A DNA stretch of 64,000 bases from Hippophae tibetana (taxonomy: Eukaryota > Streptophyta > Magnoliopsida > Rosales > Elaeagnaceae), in the NCBI GenBank assembly GCA_037013495.1, contig CM072811.1, forward strand, positions 29,682,723 through 29,746,722. Reading direction: 5' to 3'. The notes under the pieces were generated by a model that made no database searches, was not told the DNA's origin, and saw nothing but the letters and a program-made list of their open reading frames with translations. The position numbers and the translations under genes were made by a program. Of the stretch, positions 38,950 to 50,400 are shown piece after piece; positions within the stretch are counted from its first letter, which is position 1, and each line of letters starts with the position of its first letter.

Positions 38950-38980
<31 letters not shown>

Positions 38981-38981
38981 C
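38949..38981. repeat. CA/TA dinucleotide microsatellite
   Basis: A run of CACACA passes into about eleven TA units inside the noncoding 3' region of the element. It is simple sequence and likely variable in length. Confidence 0.9.
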
Positions 38982-39484
38982 TTTTTAGATAGGCTTTTGT
39001 AATGAGAAATATATATATGTAAACTTTGAAGCTCAAAAGGGGTATACTATGGATAATGCATGTAAAGGTAGATAGAAAGGCTCAAACGATCCAAAGATGG
39101 CCTAAATCATTTTTTTTGTTAAATGTTATCTATAATTTCGCCTTGAGAGAAAATCAAATAAATTCTAAGAATTTTGACACCACAAATATCAATCGAATTC
39201 CATACTCATATAAACCTTCTCTAAATTATCATAGCAAATCAAAAATCAAGACTAGTGCTCATAAATATTTATCTTTGTAAAAATGAAACATACGTAAAAA
39301 TTATTCATCGCTTAGACAATATTCAAATTTTTCAAGGAGATATGCATCATTTAAATCAAAAAAACAAAAATATATCACTATTCATAGCAAATTATCTTCA
39401 ATCACCCAAAAAAACAAAAAAAAATTTTTACAAGCAATAACATCCAGAAAGTATTTCAAGTATTTCAACTTGGTTCAGTATATA

Positions 39485-39506
39485 CACCACCCCCAAACTT
39501 AACATG
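39485..39506 (-). other. Internal polypurine-like motif downstream of pol
   Basis: On the minus strand this reads TTAAGTTTGGGGGTGGTG, preceded by a GGGGACAATGTGC-like stretch. It closely resembles the tract next to the 3' LTR but lies about 1.17 kb upstream of it in element orientation. The same motif type is common downstream of pol in plant Athila-like elements; a role as a second plus-strand start is inference. Confidence 0.6.
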
Positions 39507-39779
39507 CACATTGTCCCCAAATGTGTGAAAATTAACAAACAAAGGAGATGTGTTAAAAGAACTTCCCTCAATGGTGAGTTGACTTGTGAGAATGAAATCC
39601 AAAAATAGTTTTTCCTCCTCCGATTGCACCTATCAAAACAAAATAACAAAATGAAGAATTATGCAACTAATACATGTTCTAGAACAAAAGATATAAATAA
39701 ATAAAAACTAAAACACATGGGTTGCCTCCCAAGAAGCGCTTGATTTAGAGTCATCAGCTTGACTGCCTTTCTCTTTGCT

Positions 39780-42700
39780 TTAGATTGGATCAGATAAGAA
39801 AATGGTGGACTTTTGACGATCAATGTCACCCCCCAAATAGTGTTTGAGTCTTTGCCCGTTCACTTGGAAAGTATTTTGTGATTCTTCACCTTTAATCTCA
39901 ACAGCCCCATATGGGTGTACTTTGGTAACAATGAAAGGCCCTGACCACTTAGATTTCAATTTTCCTGCGAAGAACTTCAAACGAGAATTGAAGAGCAATA
40001 CTTTCTGTCCTGGTTCGAAGTGTCGATGTAAGATTTTGTTGTCATGCCACCTCTTCGTCTTTTCCTTATAAATCTCAGCATTTTCATATGCGTGTAAACG
40101 AATCTCATCCATCTCATTGAGTTGTAGGAGACGTTTTTCGCCAGCAGCACCTAACTCAAAATTCAAAGTCTTGATAGCCCAATACGCATGGTGCTCCAAT
40201 TCAACTGGGAGATGACAAGCTTTCCCAAAAACTAACCGATATGGGGACATCCCAATGGGTGTCTTATATGATGTTCGGTATGCCCAGAGTGCATCATCCA
40301 ACCTTTCAGACCAATCCTTCCTTGAAGGATTTACCGTCTTCTCCAAGATCCTCTTCACCTCTCTGTTTGATATCTCCACTTGTCCACTAGTTTGAGGATG
40401 GTAAGCAGTTGCGACCTTGTGAGAGACACCGTATTTAGCAAGGAGGGTTTCAAAAGATTTGTTGCAAAAATGAGTTCCCCCATCGCTTATGATTGCCCTT
40501 GGGGTGCCAAATCGAGTGAAAATGTTTTTCTTTAGAAAATTCAGTACCACTTTGGAATCATTGGTAGGCAAGGGAATTGCTTCTACCCACTTAGAAACAT
40601 AATCCACAGCAACCAAAATGTAGAGGTTGTTGTAGGACGAGATAAAAGGCCCCATGAAATCAATTCCCCAAACGTCAAATATTTCTACCTCAAGAATGTT
40701 GTTTAAAGGCATCTCGTGTTTCTTAGAAATGTTACCAACTCTTTGGCACCTGTCACAGTGTGAAACAAAGAAATGTGCATCTTTAAACAAATTTGGCCAA
40801 TAAAAACCAGATTGAAGAACCTTAACCGCAGTTCTTTCTTTTCCAAAATGGCCCCCATAGGCTGAAGAATGACAATGTTTAAGTATATTTTCAATTTCTT
40901 CCTTTGGGACACACCTTCTGATAATTTGATCTGCACAATGCTTAAACAAGTAAGGTTCATCCCATAAATAGTACTTAACATCGTGTAAGAATTTTTTCTT
41001 CTGTTGGAAAGATATTTCAGGTGGGAGCACATTGCTTACGATGTAATTAACATAGTCTGCGTACCATGGCACGCTTTTATGATCAAAGGAAAACAATTGC
41101 TCATCAGGAAAAGTCTCACCAATGATAGTCTTGTCCACGGCTCCGTCATTATTCTCCAATCTCGATAGATGATCGGCCACTTGATTTTCGGTTCCTCTCT
41201 TATCCTTGATTTCCAAATCAAATTCTTGAAGTAGGAGGATCCATCTAATCAATCTCGGTTTTGCATCTTTTTTAGCCATAAGATATTTTATAGCAGAATG
41301 ATCAGTATAAACTGTCACTTTAGTTCCGATTAGGTAGGAGCGAAACTTTTCAAAAGCATATACAACAGCAAGTAGTTCTTTTTCAGTGGTAGCATAATTC
41401 ATTTGAGCTTCGGTCAAAGTTTTGCTGGCATAGTATGTGGCATGAAAAACTCTCTTTTTCCGTTGTCCTAAAACAGCTCCTACTGCAAAATCACTGGCGT
41501 CACACATGAGTTCAAAAGGTAGATTCCAATCTGGTGCAACAATGATGGGAGCCGTGATCAACTTTTCTTTCAAAACCCGGAAAGCCTCAAAACATTTTTC
41601 GTCAAATGTGAATTTTGTATCTTTTTCCAAAAGATTACAAAGAGGCTTAGATATCTTGGAAAAATCTTTTATGAAACGCCTATAGAATCCTGCATGACCA
41701 AGAAAACTTATAATTCCTTTCACCGATGTTGGAGGCGGTAGTTTCTCTATGGTTTCAATTTTTGCCCTATCCACTTCAATTCCTTTAGATGAAATTAGAT
41801 GGCCTAAGACAACACCTTCTTCTACCATGAAGTGGCATTTTTCCCAATTTAAAACCAAGTTTGTTTCTTCGCATTTTTGTAGGACCAAAGAAAGGTTATG
41901 CAAGCACCTATCAAATGAATCTCCAAACACTGAGAAGTCATCCATAAATATCTCAATAAAATCTTCCACCATGTTTGAAAAGATAGCCATCATACACCGT
42001 TGAAAAGTGGCTGGAGCATTACACAGTCCAAACAGCATTCTTCGGAAAGCAAAGGTTCCATATGGACAAGTGAAAGTGGTCTTCTCTTGATCCTCAGGTG
42101 TGATAGCAATCTGGTTGTATCCAGAATATCCATCCAAGAAACAATAGAAAGAATGTCCTGCCAATCTGTCTAGCATTTGGTCAATAAATGGAAGGGGAAA
42201 ATGATCCTTTCGAGTAGCCTTGTTGAGCTTCCGATAATCCATGCATACCCGCCAACCTGTCACTTTCCTTGTGGGAATCAGCTCATTATTGCTATTGGTC
42301 TCTACTGTAATTCCTCCTTTCTTAGGAACACAATGAATTGGGCTAACCCAAGAGCTATCTGAAATAGGGTAGATTATACCTGCGTCTAACCACTTAATGA
42401 TTTCGTTTTTTACTACCTCCTTCATGATCAGATTCAAACGACGTTGGTGCTCAATAGTCGGCTTGATATCTTCCTCAAACAAGATCTTGTGCATGCATAG
42501 TGAAGGGCTAATTCCTTTTATGTCAGCTATAGACCAACCTAATGCTAGCTTGTAATTTCTCAACACTCTTAACAGCTTCTTCTCTTGATCGTCATCTAGA
42601 GATGCTGAAATAATTACAGGCATTGTAGTCATTTCACCCAAATAAGCATACCTTAGATGGGTAGGCAGTGGCTTAAGCTCTAATAATGGTTTCTGTTCCA

Positions 42701-45122
42701 TACATGGCTTCATATAGGTGAACTCAGATGGTGTTACAACTTGTGATGCATCTTCTTCAATTTGAGGACTAAAGATTTGTGGAGATGCCTTAAGTAACTT
42801 GAGATATTCAAGAGAATCAAAGTTATCAGTAATATTGTCATTCACAAGTGCAAGTTCCAAAGCATCAGTGCTCAAGTTTTCCCTGAAATTGCTTTCAACT
42901 AACGCATTCACCGTGTCAACTCTAAGGCAATCATCGGATTCTCTTGGAAATTTCATAGCTTTAAAGACGTTGAAAGTTACCTCTTGGTCTTGGACTCTCA
43001 TGGTAAGCTCTCCTTTTTGAACATCAATAAAAGTCCTACCAGTTGCTAAAAATGGTCTCCCTAGAATGATAGGAATCTCTTTATCTTCCTCCATGTCGAG
43101 AATTATGAAATCCGTAGGAAAGATAAACTTGTCAACCTTGACAAGCACATCCTCTATAATGCCTCTTGGGTGTTTCAAAGACCTATATGCAAGTTGAAGA
43201 GTTACAGTGGTCGGTTGTGCTTCTCCTAATCCAAGTCTCTGGTAGATGGAAAGTGGCATCAAATTAATTCTTGCACCCAAATCGCACAAAGCTCTACCAA
43301 AAAATTTCTCACCAATAGTACAAGGAATGGTGAAACTTCCTGGATCTTTAAGTTTAGGTGGTAGCTTCTTTTGAAGGATGGCACTACACTCCTCTGTGAG
43401 AGCAACAGTCTCAAAATCACCTAATCTTCTCTTCTTAGACAAAATGTCTTTCATAAATTTAACATAACTAGGCATTTGCTCCAATGCATCAGCAAAAGGG
43501 ATGTTAATATGAAGTTTCTTAAATACTTCAAGAAACTTGGAGAACTGTTTATCAATCTTTTGCTTATGGAAGCGCTGAGGAAATGGAATTGGTGGATTAC
43601 AAGGCTTGAGATTATCTAACACTGGTTTTATTATAGGATTTTTTGTTAATTCATTCTCTTCAACCCTATTATCAGCTTTTTCTTGTTTTTCTGGGTCAAC
43701 ACCCTCAACAATAAGAGTCGGTGGAGAAATGGGCTTTTGCATTTCTTCTAACTCTTTTCCACTCCTCAGTGTAACTGCTTTGCAATGCTCTTTTCCCTCC
43801 CTTTTTGGATTGATTTCCGTATCACTAGGTAAAGATCCTTGAGGGCGATTGTTGACAGCAGTAGCCAGTTGCCCCAATTGAACTTCGAGATTTCTAATAG
43901 ATGTTGCCTGATTTTGGAGAATAGTCTCATTCTTAGCCATATATTGAGCAAACATATCTTCCAATGAAGGCTTTCTCTCTTGTTGTGGGACTTGGTTATG
44001 AAAGCCTGGGGGATGAGTGGGCTTCATAGAAGATGACTGACCTTGATTATTACTCCAAGAAAAATTAGGATGATTCTTCCACCCTGGATTGTATGTGTTG
44101 GAATAGGGATTGTTTTGATTGTTTGGATTCCTATTATAATTGGAAACAAAATTGACTGATTCAGAGTTGTGAGGACATCTATCACTAGCATGATTTCCAT
44201 TGCAAATTTCACATACAACAAAAGGACTCTGAATAGAATGGACTCCCAAAGTATCCATCTTTTTCACCAAAGCGGATACTTGTGCAGTTAAAGCAGTCAT
44301 AGCATCAATCTCATGAATTCCAGCTGCTTTCTTAGGCATCATCCTCTCTGATGGCCACTCATAACTATTTGAAGCCATTTCCTCTAATAAGTTGTAGGCT
44401 TCATCAATTGATTTCCCCATAAGAGCACCACCTGCTGCAGCATCAATCATATTTCTAGTTTGACCCATCAAACTATTATAAAATGTTTGAACTTGAAGCC
44501 ACTTCGGTAATCCATGGTGCGGACATCTTCTAAGTAGCTCCTTGTACCTCTCCCAAGCTTCATATAATGATTCTGAGTCGAATTGCATAAAAGTGGTGAT
44601 TTCATTCCTCATCCGTGCAGTCTTTGCCGGTGGAAAATATTTGGCTAAAAAATTTTGAGCCAGATCTTCCCAAGTAGTGATAGAACTACATGGCAATGAA
44701 TTCAACCAACTCTTTGCCTTATCCCTAAGTGAAAAAGGAAAAATTCTCAACCGAATAGCATCATCAGTGACTCCATTATGCCTAAAGGTATCACAAATCT
44801 CTAGAAAATTTGATATATGGGAGTTTGGATCATCATTGGGTAAACCACCAAATTGTACAGAAGTTTGAATCATATGAATTATGGCAGGCTTAATTTCAAA
44901 ATTATTAGCTTGAATTGAAGGTCTTCTTATGCTTGAATGGATGCCACCAACCATGGGCACTGCATAATCTCTTAAGGATCTTGGTTCTTCAACTTCTGGA
45001 ATTTCATTATCCATAGCTAGCTGTTCTAAGGTTTCTTGTTTATTATTTTTCTTTAAGTTCAAAATAGTTCTATGAATTTCTAGATCTAATGGAACTAAGT
45101 CAAGATTTCTTATGCGTCGCAT
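39780..45122 (-). CDS. Gag-pol polyprotein of the Athila-type retrotransposon
   Basis: One open frame of 1780 codons from the ATG at 45122 ([12 protein letters not shown]...). It encodes the element's capsid-like and replication proteins. Approximate residues: gag domain 80-260; CCHC zinc knuckle 304-316 ([13 protein letters not shown]); linker rich in Asn, Pro and Gln 320-440; aspartic protease about 595-720 with ALCDLGA, a form usual in this lineage; reverse transcriptase about 890-1115 with FMDD at 1059-1062; RNase H about 1200-1320 (CDASD, YTDH); integrase with an HHCC zinc finger about 1416-1459, a catalytic core about 1485-1600 ([15 protein letters not shown]) and a GPF module near 1728. 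No chromodomain is evident. The frame is open further upstream through the primer-binding site and into the LTR, but a start there would make an implausible product. The ATG at 45122 is the first one downstream of the primer site that leads into gag; another is at residue 37. The frame looks whole. Confidence 0.92.
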   Translation of the reverse strand: MRRIRNLDLVPLDLEIHRTILNLKKNNKQETLEQLAMDNEIPEVEEPRSLRDYAVPMVGGIHSSIRRPSIQANNFEIKPAIIHMIQTSVQFGGLPNDDPNSHISNFLEICDTFRHNGVTDDAIRLRIFPFSLRDKAKSWLNSLPCSSITTWEDLAQNFLAKYFPPAKTARMRNEITTFMQFDSESLYEAWERYKELLRRCPHHGLPKWLQVQTFYNSLMGQTRNMIDAAAGGALMGKSIDEAYNLLEEMASNSYEWPSERMMPKKAAGIHEIDAMTALTAQVSALVKKMDTLGVHSIQSPFVVCEICNGNHASDRCPHNSESVNFVSNYNRNPNNQNNPYSNTYNPGWKNHPNFSWSNNQGQSSSMKPTHPPGFHNQVPQQERKPSLEDMFAQYMAKNETILQNQATSIRNLEVQLGQLATAVNNRPQGSLPSDTEINPKREGKEHCKAVTLRSGKELEEMQKPISPPTLIVEGVDPEKQEKADNRVEENELTKNPIIKPVLDNLKPCNPPIPFPQRFHKQKIDKQFSKFLEVFKKLHINIPFADALEQMPSYVKFMKDILSKKRRLGDFETVALTEECSAILQKKLPPKLKDPGSFTIPCTIGEKFFGRALCDLGARINLMPLSIYQRLGLGEAQPTTVTLQLAYRSLKHPRGIIEDVLVKVDKFIFPTDFIILDMEEDKEIPIILGRPFLATGRTFIDVQKGELTMRVQDQEVTFNVFKAMKFPRESDDCLRVDTVNALVESNFRENLSTDALELALVNDNITDNFDSLEYLKLLKASPQIFSPQIEEDASQVVTPSEFTYMKPCMEQKPLLELKPLPTHLRYAYLGEMTTMPVIISASLDDDQEKKLLRVLRNYKLALGWSIADIKGISPSLCMHKILFEEDIKPTIEHQRRLNLIMKEVVKNEIIKWLDAGIIYPISDSSWVSPIHCVPKKGGITVETNSNNELIPTRKVTGWRVCMDYRKLNKATRKDHFPLPFIDQMLDRLAGHSFYCFLDGYSGYNQIAITPEDQEKTTFTCPYGTFAFRRMLFGLCNAPATFQRCMMAIFSNMVEDFIEIFMDDFSVFGDSFDRCLHNLSLVLQKCEETNLVLNWEKCHFMVEEGVVLGHLISSKGIEVDRAKIETIEKLPPPTSVKGIISFLGHAGFYRRFIKDFSKISKPLCNLLEKDTKFTFDEKCFEAFRVLKEKLITAPIIVAPDWNLPFELMCDASDFAVGAVLGQRKKRVFHATYYASKTLTEAQMNYATTEKELLAVVYAFEKFRSYLIGTKVTVYTDHSAIKYLMAKKDAKPRLIRWILLLQEFDLEIKDKRGTENQVADHLSRLENNDGAVDKTIIGETFPDEQLFSFDHKSVPWYADYVNYIVSNVLPPEISFQQKKKFLHDVKYYLWDEPYLFKHCADQIIRRCVPKEEIENILKHCHSSAYGGHFGKERTAVKVLQSGFYWPNLFKDAHFFVSHCDRCQRVGNISKKHEMPLNNILEVEIFDVWGIDFMGPFISSYNNLYILVAVDYVSKWVEAIPLPTNDSKVVLNFLKKNIFTRFGTPRAIISDGGTHFCNKSFETLLAKYGVSHKVATAYHPQTSGQVEISNREVKRILEKTVNPSRKDWSERLDDALWAYRTSYKTPIGMSPYRLVFGKACHLPVELEHHAYWAIKTLNFELGAAGEKRLLQLNEMDEIRLHAYENAEIYKEKTKRWHDNKILHRHFEPGQKVLLFNSRLKFFAGKLKSKWSGPFIVTKVHPYGAVEIKGEESQNTFQVNGQRLKHYLGGDIDRQKSTIFLSDPI

Positions 45123-45307
45123 ACAAAGTCCCACTCTATCCAAAATTAAATCTAATACAATATATATATTAAATTTAAAAAAATAAATAAACACACAAAT
45201 CCAAGCAAGTAACAGCAAGCAATTAAACAAATAATATTTTGTTTTTTTTTTTGAATTAAAATCAAATTGATTGGTATTAATATCAACAATGAAAATAGTA
45301 AAACAAA
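45123..45307 (-). other. Leader between the primer-binding site and gag
   Basis: About 185 bp of very AT-rich sequence in element orientation, with an A-run and a TA-rich stretch near 45160-45171. The packaging signal, if any, would be expected here or in early gag, but I recognise no specific structure. Confidence 0.7.
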
Positions 45308-45325
45308 TCCCCGGCAACGGCGCCA
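45308..45325 (-). other. Primer-binding site matching tRNA-Asp
   Basis: On the minus strand TGGCGCCGTTGCCGGGGA begins 6 bases after the 5' LTR end. It is complementary to the 3' end of plant tRNA-Asp including the CCA tail. This fixes the element's orientation and is typical of Athila-type elements. Confidence 0.93.
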
Positions 45326-46163
45326 AAAACTTGTTGGTTTTGCAACACACAGAAAAACGTGCAATTATACACGGTCACAAGTAATAATATGATAAGTAAA
45401 ATATCGTTTCCACAGAGATTTGTTACTAGTATTCGTTAATTATTAAAATTATTTCAACCTAATTCTATCCAAACAGTCGATAATTTGATGCAGTTTGACT
45501 AACTCACTTTTATAACAGATTGCAAGAAAATTCTAGGATTGCAGTTTCACCCAATTAATCCACTTGAATCATTATGATTTATCTTGATTTATGTTATTGT
45601 GTTTTAAGTTGTTAACCAAGAACTCCTAATTTATCCATATATCTCTCCCGAGCTCCATACAGAAACATCTAGTTAAAATGATTCACTATATTCCTATGCG
45701 AATTAAATTCAACCAGATTTATTAAGTTCTGAGTTCTCTAACAGTTACGCATACAATAAAAGTATATTTCTATCTCTTATGTATATACGTTATTTCATCA
45801 CGAGCAGCACACAAAAATACCTTTTTCAAGTTTATTTAAATGTCACATATCAGTTAATTAATCTTCCGATAATTAAAAGCATTAAACACAGATACAATAA
45901 ACAAATTAAAACAGTCCCTTAAATCATTCAAAAATATTTAATTCAAATTTCATAATTTACGCTACACTGCAATCCTAGAACAAATGTATTAGTTCATCGC
46001 AGAATTTAAAATTACAACACAACAAAAATAAAACATTGCAGAGAAAGAAAATTAAAAGAAAATGGATAAGAAAAAAAACTCTTTCACGATTCCTCAATGA
46101 AAAATAAATTTCATTCCTTTTCTTCTTCTTTGTTGTCTTCTTTCTCTGTAATTTCCCTAAGAA

Positions 46164-46275
46164 AATACAACATAAAATGTTAAATCAATACTCTGCGTGT
46201 TTTGTGTAACACGCAAACAAAAAAAAAATTAAAATGTTACAAGGAAGAAAAACTTGCAAGAACTGCTAGTTTTCT
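46164..46275. repeat. Tandem duplication inside the 5' LTR, first copy (112 bp)
   Basis: Matches 37072-37183 in the 3' LTR and is followed directly by its second copy at 46276-46392. Confidence 0.93.
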
Positions 46276-46392
46276 AATACAACATAAAATGTTAAATCAA
46301 TACTCTGCGTGTTTTGTGTAACACGCAAACAAGAAAAAAAAGAAATTAAAATGTTACAAGGAAGAAAAACTTGCAAGAACTGCTAGTTTTCT
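46276..46392. repeat. Tandem duplication inside the 5' LTR, second copy (117 bp)
   Basis: Direct repeat of 46164-46275, matching 37184-37300 in the 3' LTR. Confidence 0.93.
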
Positions 46393-46543
46393 CCCAAAAT
46401 TTCGAGAGAAAAAAAGAAGAAAAGAAAAAACTGCTACAACTGAAAAAAATGAACAGAAAAAAAGAAAAAGCCAGTCTATCTCCACGCGTATCCCCCAAAA
46501 ACATATATCCCCTTTTTTATTTTTCTTTATTTTTCTTTTTTTT

Positions 46544-46550
46544 TTTTATA
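46544..46550 (-). promoter_or_regulatory. Candidate TATA box of the 5' LTR promoter
   Basis: TATAAAA on the minus strand, about 890 bp inside the LTR. The GC-rich segment lies upstream and roughly 1.2 kb of R/U5 lies downstream. It is the best core-promoter candidate for the element's transcript. Support is by motif and placement only. Confidence 0.5.
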
Positions 46551-46637
46551 TTTTATCATCAGTGGGGAACAAGATTGTATGGGAGTAGCACGCGAAAATA
46601 CACTCTACAAATATTTTTGAATTTTTTTTTCTTTTTC

Positions 46638-46996
46638 CGCATGCCACGTGTCACCATGTGATTCGTTGAGAGAACTGTAGTGCCACTTGGCAGCTTTTCA
46701 TTGGGCGGTAAGCCAGACGCATGAAGAACGCGTCGCACAGGATTTTTACGCGGGCGGCTCGGTGCGCGACAGCTGGGATGGACGCGATTCAATCTGGACC
46801 GTTCAAGAGATCCAACGGTCAGCGAAGGCCTCGGGGGAATCTGCGCAGCCGACATGTGGGGCCCACTCTGACGCCGGCCTGCGCGACACATGGGACCCAC
46901 TGGCACGCCGAGCCGCGCGTAGATTCTACACGCGATTTTGCCTCGTCTGGTTGTACTCGCCAAATCTGGACCGTTGAATTGATGATCGAACGGTGC
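46638..46996. promoter_or_regulatory. GC-rich U3 segment of the 5' LTR
   Basis: Counterpart of 37530-37870. One CACGTG palindrome is at 46645-46650. The stretch stands out against the AT-rich surroundings and lies just upstream of the candidate TATA box in element orientation, so a regulatory role is plausible. Confidence 0.5.
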
Positions 46997-47413
46997 GTGA
47001 TGAACGTCGTGATTTGTACGAGTGCGATTCTTTTCCTGCGCAGAAAATTCAAACTTTTATTAATTATACTTTGACCCACAAATTTAATCCAAATTACATT
47101 TTGCACTTTCTTAAATTACAGTTAAGCCCTTTGCTAATTTTAAATTAAATTTTTAAACTTTTAATAATTATAATTAAGCCCAAATTTAATTTAAATTATA
47201 TTTTCGATTTTTATAAATTGTAATTAAGAAACTATATTATCATAAATTATATTTGTGGACAGAAATATGAAATTAAGTACATTTTCGATACAAATTATTT
47301 AATTTTATTAAAAATGTATTTTTAGCACATAAAAGTAAAATATTACTTTATTTAACAAAAATTAACTAAATATTAATAGAACATAGCAATTATCATTACT
47401 AAAATTGATGAAA

Positions 47414-47436
47414 ATAACTGTATAAAATACAGTTAT
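47414..47436. repeat. Perfect inverted repeat at the LTR outer edge (5' LTR)
   Basis: The 10-bp inverted repeat ATAACTGTAT / ATACAGTTAT with an AAA spacer ends two bases from the element terminus. It is identical to the structure at 38288-38310. Confidence 0.85.
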
Positions 47437-47438
47437 CA

Positions 47439-47443
47439 ATAAC
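47439..47443. repeat. Target site duplication, right (ATAAC)
   Basis: The second copy of the 5-bp duplication, directly after GTTATCA, the LTR end. The satellite continues with CTAACAATTTAAAATGC. Confidence 0.92.
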
Positions 47444-50400
47444 CTAACAATTTAAAATGCAAAACGTTGACAAAAATCAACAACAAATTAAATTATTAAA
47501 TATTGTAAAATATGAAAGAAAAAGATAAGATATAAAAAATCTAAAATTTCTCATTCTTTTTAATCTAGTTTAAGATTATAATTAAAATCTATTAAATAAG
47601 TTATTTTAAAATTCGAAATAATTAGGATTTACTGTAATAATTATATGAAAATCAATATCCGATTTTAATGAAAAATGTATCAATATTAAATTTATCCAAT
47701 CTTAGTATGAAGAATTTGAATTCGCTTAGACTCTAATCTCACAAAGCATACAATCGAATACCATAATCATATTGATTGAAATATTAATTCAAAGGTATAA
47801 AAGAAGAGAGCTTTTGTATATAAATGAATTAATAGTTTCGCATATGTATAAAGGTTAAAAGGTATAAAAATAGTGCATAATATTAACCTCACGAAAGGAA
47901 TCAAATTATAGTCTTTTATAAAGAAATAAAATATTATTATTATACATCATTAAAGTTTTCAAATAAATTTTTAAAAATATCTTTTTAGGGATGAATAAAA
48001 TGCAAATGACTTATTCGGTAATTATTTCCTATATTTTTCTTTTATATTTAACCAATTCTGAGAAGGATATTGGGTCATAGTATAAAGTTTGCACTATTCA
48101 TTTTTTTTCTTTATTTTATTTATCTCAACTTTTTATTTTAGAGATATATAATTTTTAAGGAAAAAGACCCATGTATAAATTGTAAATATATTAAATAACA
48201 AGGTGACTGTTTAATTTGTGTTTTCTCTTTGAATTGGTTTAGGTAACCCCATATATGTCGCTTTTTGAGAAGTCATGAATGCTTGAAGAGAAATACCTAT
48301 ACTTCAAATTTTAACTTACCTTATTCAAGTCAAGTAATAAAAATAAACATTTAACACTCTATTAGGTTTAACTCAATGGAGGTGCCAAGAGAGATAACCT
48401 AACAATTTAAAATGCAAAACGTTGACAAAAATCAACAACAAATTAAATTTTTAAATTTTGTAAAATATGAAAGAAAAAGATAAGATATAAAAAATCTAAA
48501 ATTTCTTATTCTTTTTAATCTAGTTTAAGATTATAATTAAAATCTATTAAATAAGTTATTTTAAAATTCGAAATAATTAGGATTTACTGTAATAATTATT
48601 TGAAAATCAATTTCCGATTTTAATGAAAAATGTATCAATATGAAATTTATCCAATCTTAGTATGAAGAATTTGAATTCGCTTAGACTCTAATCTCACAAA
48701 GCATACAATCGAATACGATAATCCTATTGATTTAAAAATTAATTCAAAGGTATAAAAGAATAGAGCTTTTGTATAAAAATGAATTAATAGTTTCGCATAT
48801 GTATAATGGTTAAAAAGTATAAAAATAGTGCATAATATTAACCTCACGAAAGGAATCAAATTATAGTCTTTTATAAAGAAATAAAATATTATTATTATAC
48901 ATCATTAAAGTTTTCAAATAAATTTTTAAAAATAACTTTTTAGGGTTGAATAAAATGCAAATGACTTATTCGGTAATTATTTCCTATATTTTTCTTATAT
49001 ATTTAACCAATTCTGAGAAGGATATTGGGTCATAGTATAAAGTTTGCACTATTCATTTTTTTTCTTTATTTTATTTATCTCAACATTTTATTTTAGATAT
49101 ATATAATTTTTAAGGAAAAAGACCCATGTATAAATTGTAAATATATTAAATAACAAGGTGACTATTTAATTTGTGTTTTCTCTTTGAATTGGTTTAGGTA
49201 ACCCCATATATGACGGTTTTTGAGAAGTCATGAATGCTTGAAGAGAAATACCTATACTTCAAATTTCAACTTAACTTATTCAAGTCAAGGAATAAAAATA
49301 AACATTTAATACTCTATTAGGTTTAACTCAATGGAGGTGCCAAGAGAGATAACCTAACAATTTAAAATGCAAAACGTTGACAAAAATCAACAACAAATTA
49401 AACTTTTAAATATTGTAAAATATTAAAGAAAAAGATAAGATATAAAAAATCTAAAATTTCTCATTCTTTTTAATCTAGTTTAAGATTATAATTAAAATCT
49501 ATTAAATAAGTTATTTTAAAACTCTAAATAATTAGGATTTACTGTAATAATTATTTGAAAATCAATTTCCGATTTTAATGAAAAATGTATCAATATTAAA
49601 TTTATCCAATCTTAGTATGAAGAATTTGAATTCGCTTAGACTCTAATCTCACAAAGCATACAATCGAATACAATAATCATATTGATTGAAATATTAATTC
49701 AAAGGTATAAAAGAATAGAGCTTTTGTATATAAATGAATTAATAGTTTCGCATATGTATAAAGGTTAAAAAGTATAAAAATAGTGCATAATATTAATCTT
49801 ACGAAAGGAATCAAATTATAGTCTTTTATAAAGATATAAAATATAATTATTATACATCAATTAAATTTTTCAAATAAATTTTTAAAAATAACTTTTTAGG
49901 GATGAACAAAATGCAAATGACTTATTTGGTAATTATTTCCTATATTTTTCTTTTATATTTAACCAATTCTGGGAAGGATATTGGGTCATAGTATAAAGTT
50001 TGCACTATTCATTTTTTTTCTTTATTTTATTTATCTCAACTTTTTATTTTAGAGATATATAATTTTTAAGGAAAAAGACCCATGTATAAATTGTAAATAA
50101 ATTAAATAACAAGGTGACTGTTTAATTTGTGTTTTCTCTTTGAATTGGTTTAGGTAACCCCATATATGTCGCTTTTTGAGAAGTCATGAATGCTTGAAGA
50201 GAAATACCTATACTTCAAATTTCAACTTAACTTATTCAAGTCAAGGAATAAAAATAAACATTTAATACTCTATTAGGTTTAACTCAATGGAGGTGCCAAG
50301 AGAGATAACCTAACAATTTAAAATGCAAAACGTTGACAAAAATCAACAACAAATTAAATTTTTAAATATTGTAAAATATGAAAGAAAAAGATAAGATATA

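Larger units (their letters stand above)
38331..39779 (-). other. Noncoding 3' region of the element, between pol and the polypurine tract
   Basis: About 1.45 kb with only short open frames (60-85 codons, on both strands). None resembles a capsid, envelope or accessory protein, so I see no env-like gene. The region holds T-runs near 38827-38865 within a short duplicated AATCTGTG segment, a CA/TA microsatellite at about 38949-38981, and a second polypurine-like motif at 39485-39506. Confidence 0.75.
36237..47438 (-). mobile_element. LTR retrotransposon, Ty3/gypsy superfamily, Athila-type, whole-looking
   Basis: This 11.2-kb element on the minus strand is inserted in the satellite. In its own orientation it has a 5' LTR (45332-47438), a primer-binding site for tRNA-Asp (45308-45325), a leader, one long gag-pol frame (39780-45122), a noncoding 3' region, a polypurine tract (from 38313) and a 3' LTR (36237-38312). 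The domain order protease, reverse transcriptase, RNase H, integrase is that of Ty3/gypsy. The tRNA-Asp primer, the gag type and the lack of a visible chromodomain favour the Athila lineage over chromoviruses; a Tat-type relative is the main alternative. No breaks are apparent in the coding frame. By hand count the LTRs differ at about 18 positions in about 2.07 kb (about 0.9%) plus a few length differences. That suggests roughly 0.3-0.6 million years at commonly used plant rates. Confidence 0.93.
45332..47438 (-). repeat. 5' LTR of the Athila-type element
   Basis: A 2.11-kb repeat matching 36237-38312. In element orientation it starts TGATAACTG at 47438 and ends CCAACA at 45332, next to the primer-binding site. 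It is slightly longer than the other LTR because of length differences in the T-rich and GC-rich parts. It should hold the promoter that drives the element. Confidence 0.93.

Noticed and set aside
38236-39649. Short frames (60-85 codons) downstream of pol as an env-like or accessory gene
   Set aside because: They are short, on both strands, rich in simple sequence and without recognisable signal or membrane architecture of env-like proteins.
39844-44868. Frames of 60-109 codons overlapping gag-pol on both strands
   Set aside because: They are shadows of the 1780-codon frame and none has independent support.
45308-45325. A tRNA-Asp gene
   Set aside because: Only the 3'-terminal 18 bases match. 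It is the retroelement primer-binding site in the expected place, with no cloverleaf around it.
45123-45350. N-terminal extension of the gag-pol frame through the primer-binding site into the LTR
   Set aside because: The first ATG of the open frame falls in the LTR and the frame then translates the primer-binding site, followed by a hydrophobic AT-rich stretch. This is fortuitous openness; the ATG at 45122 is a better start.
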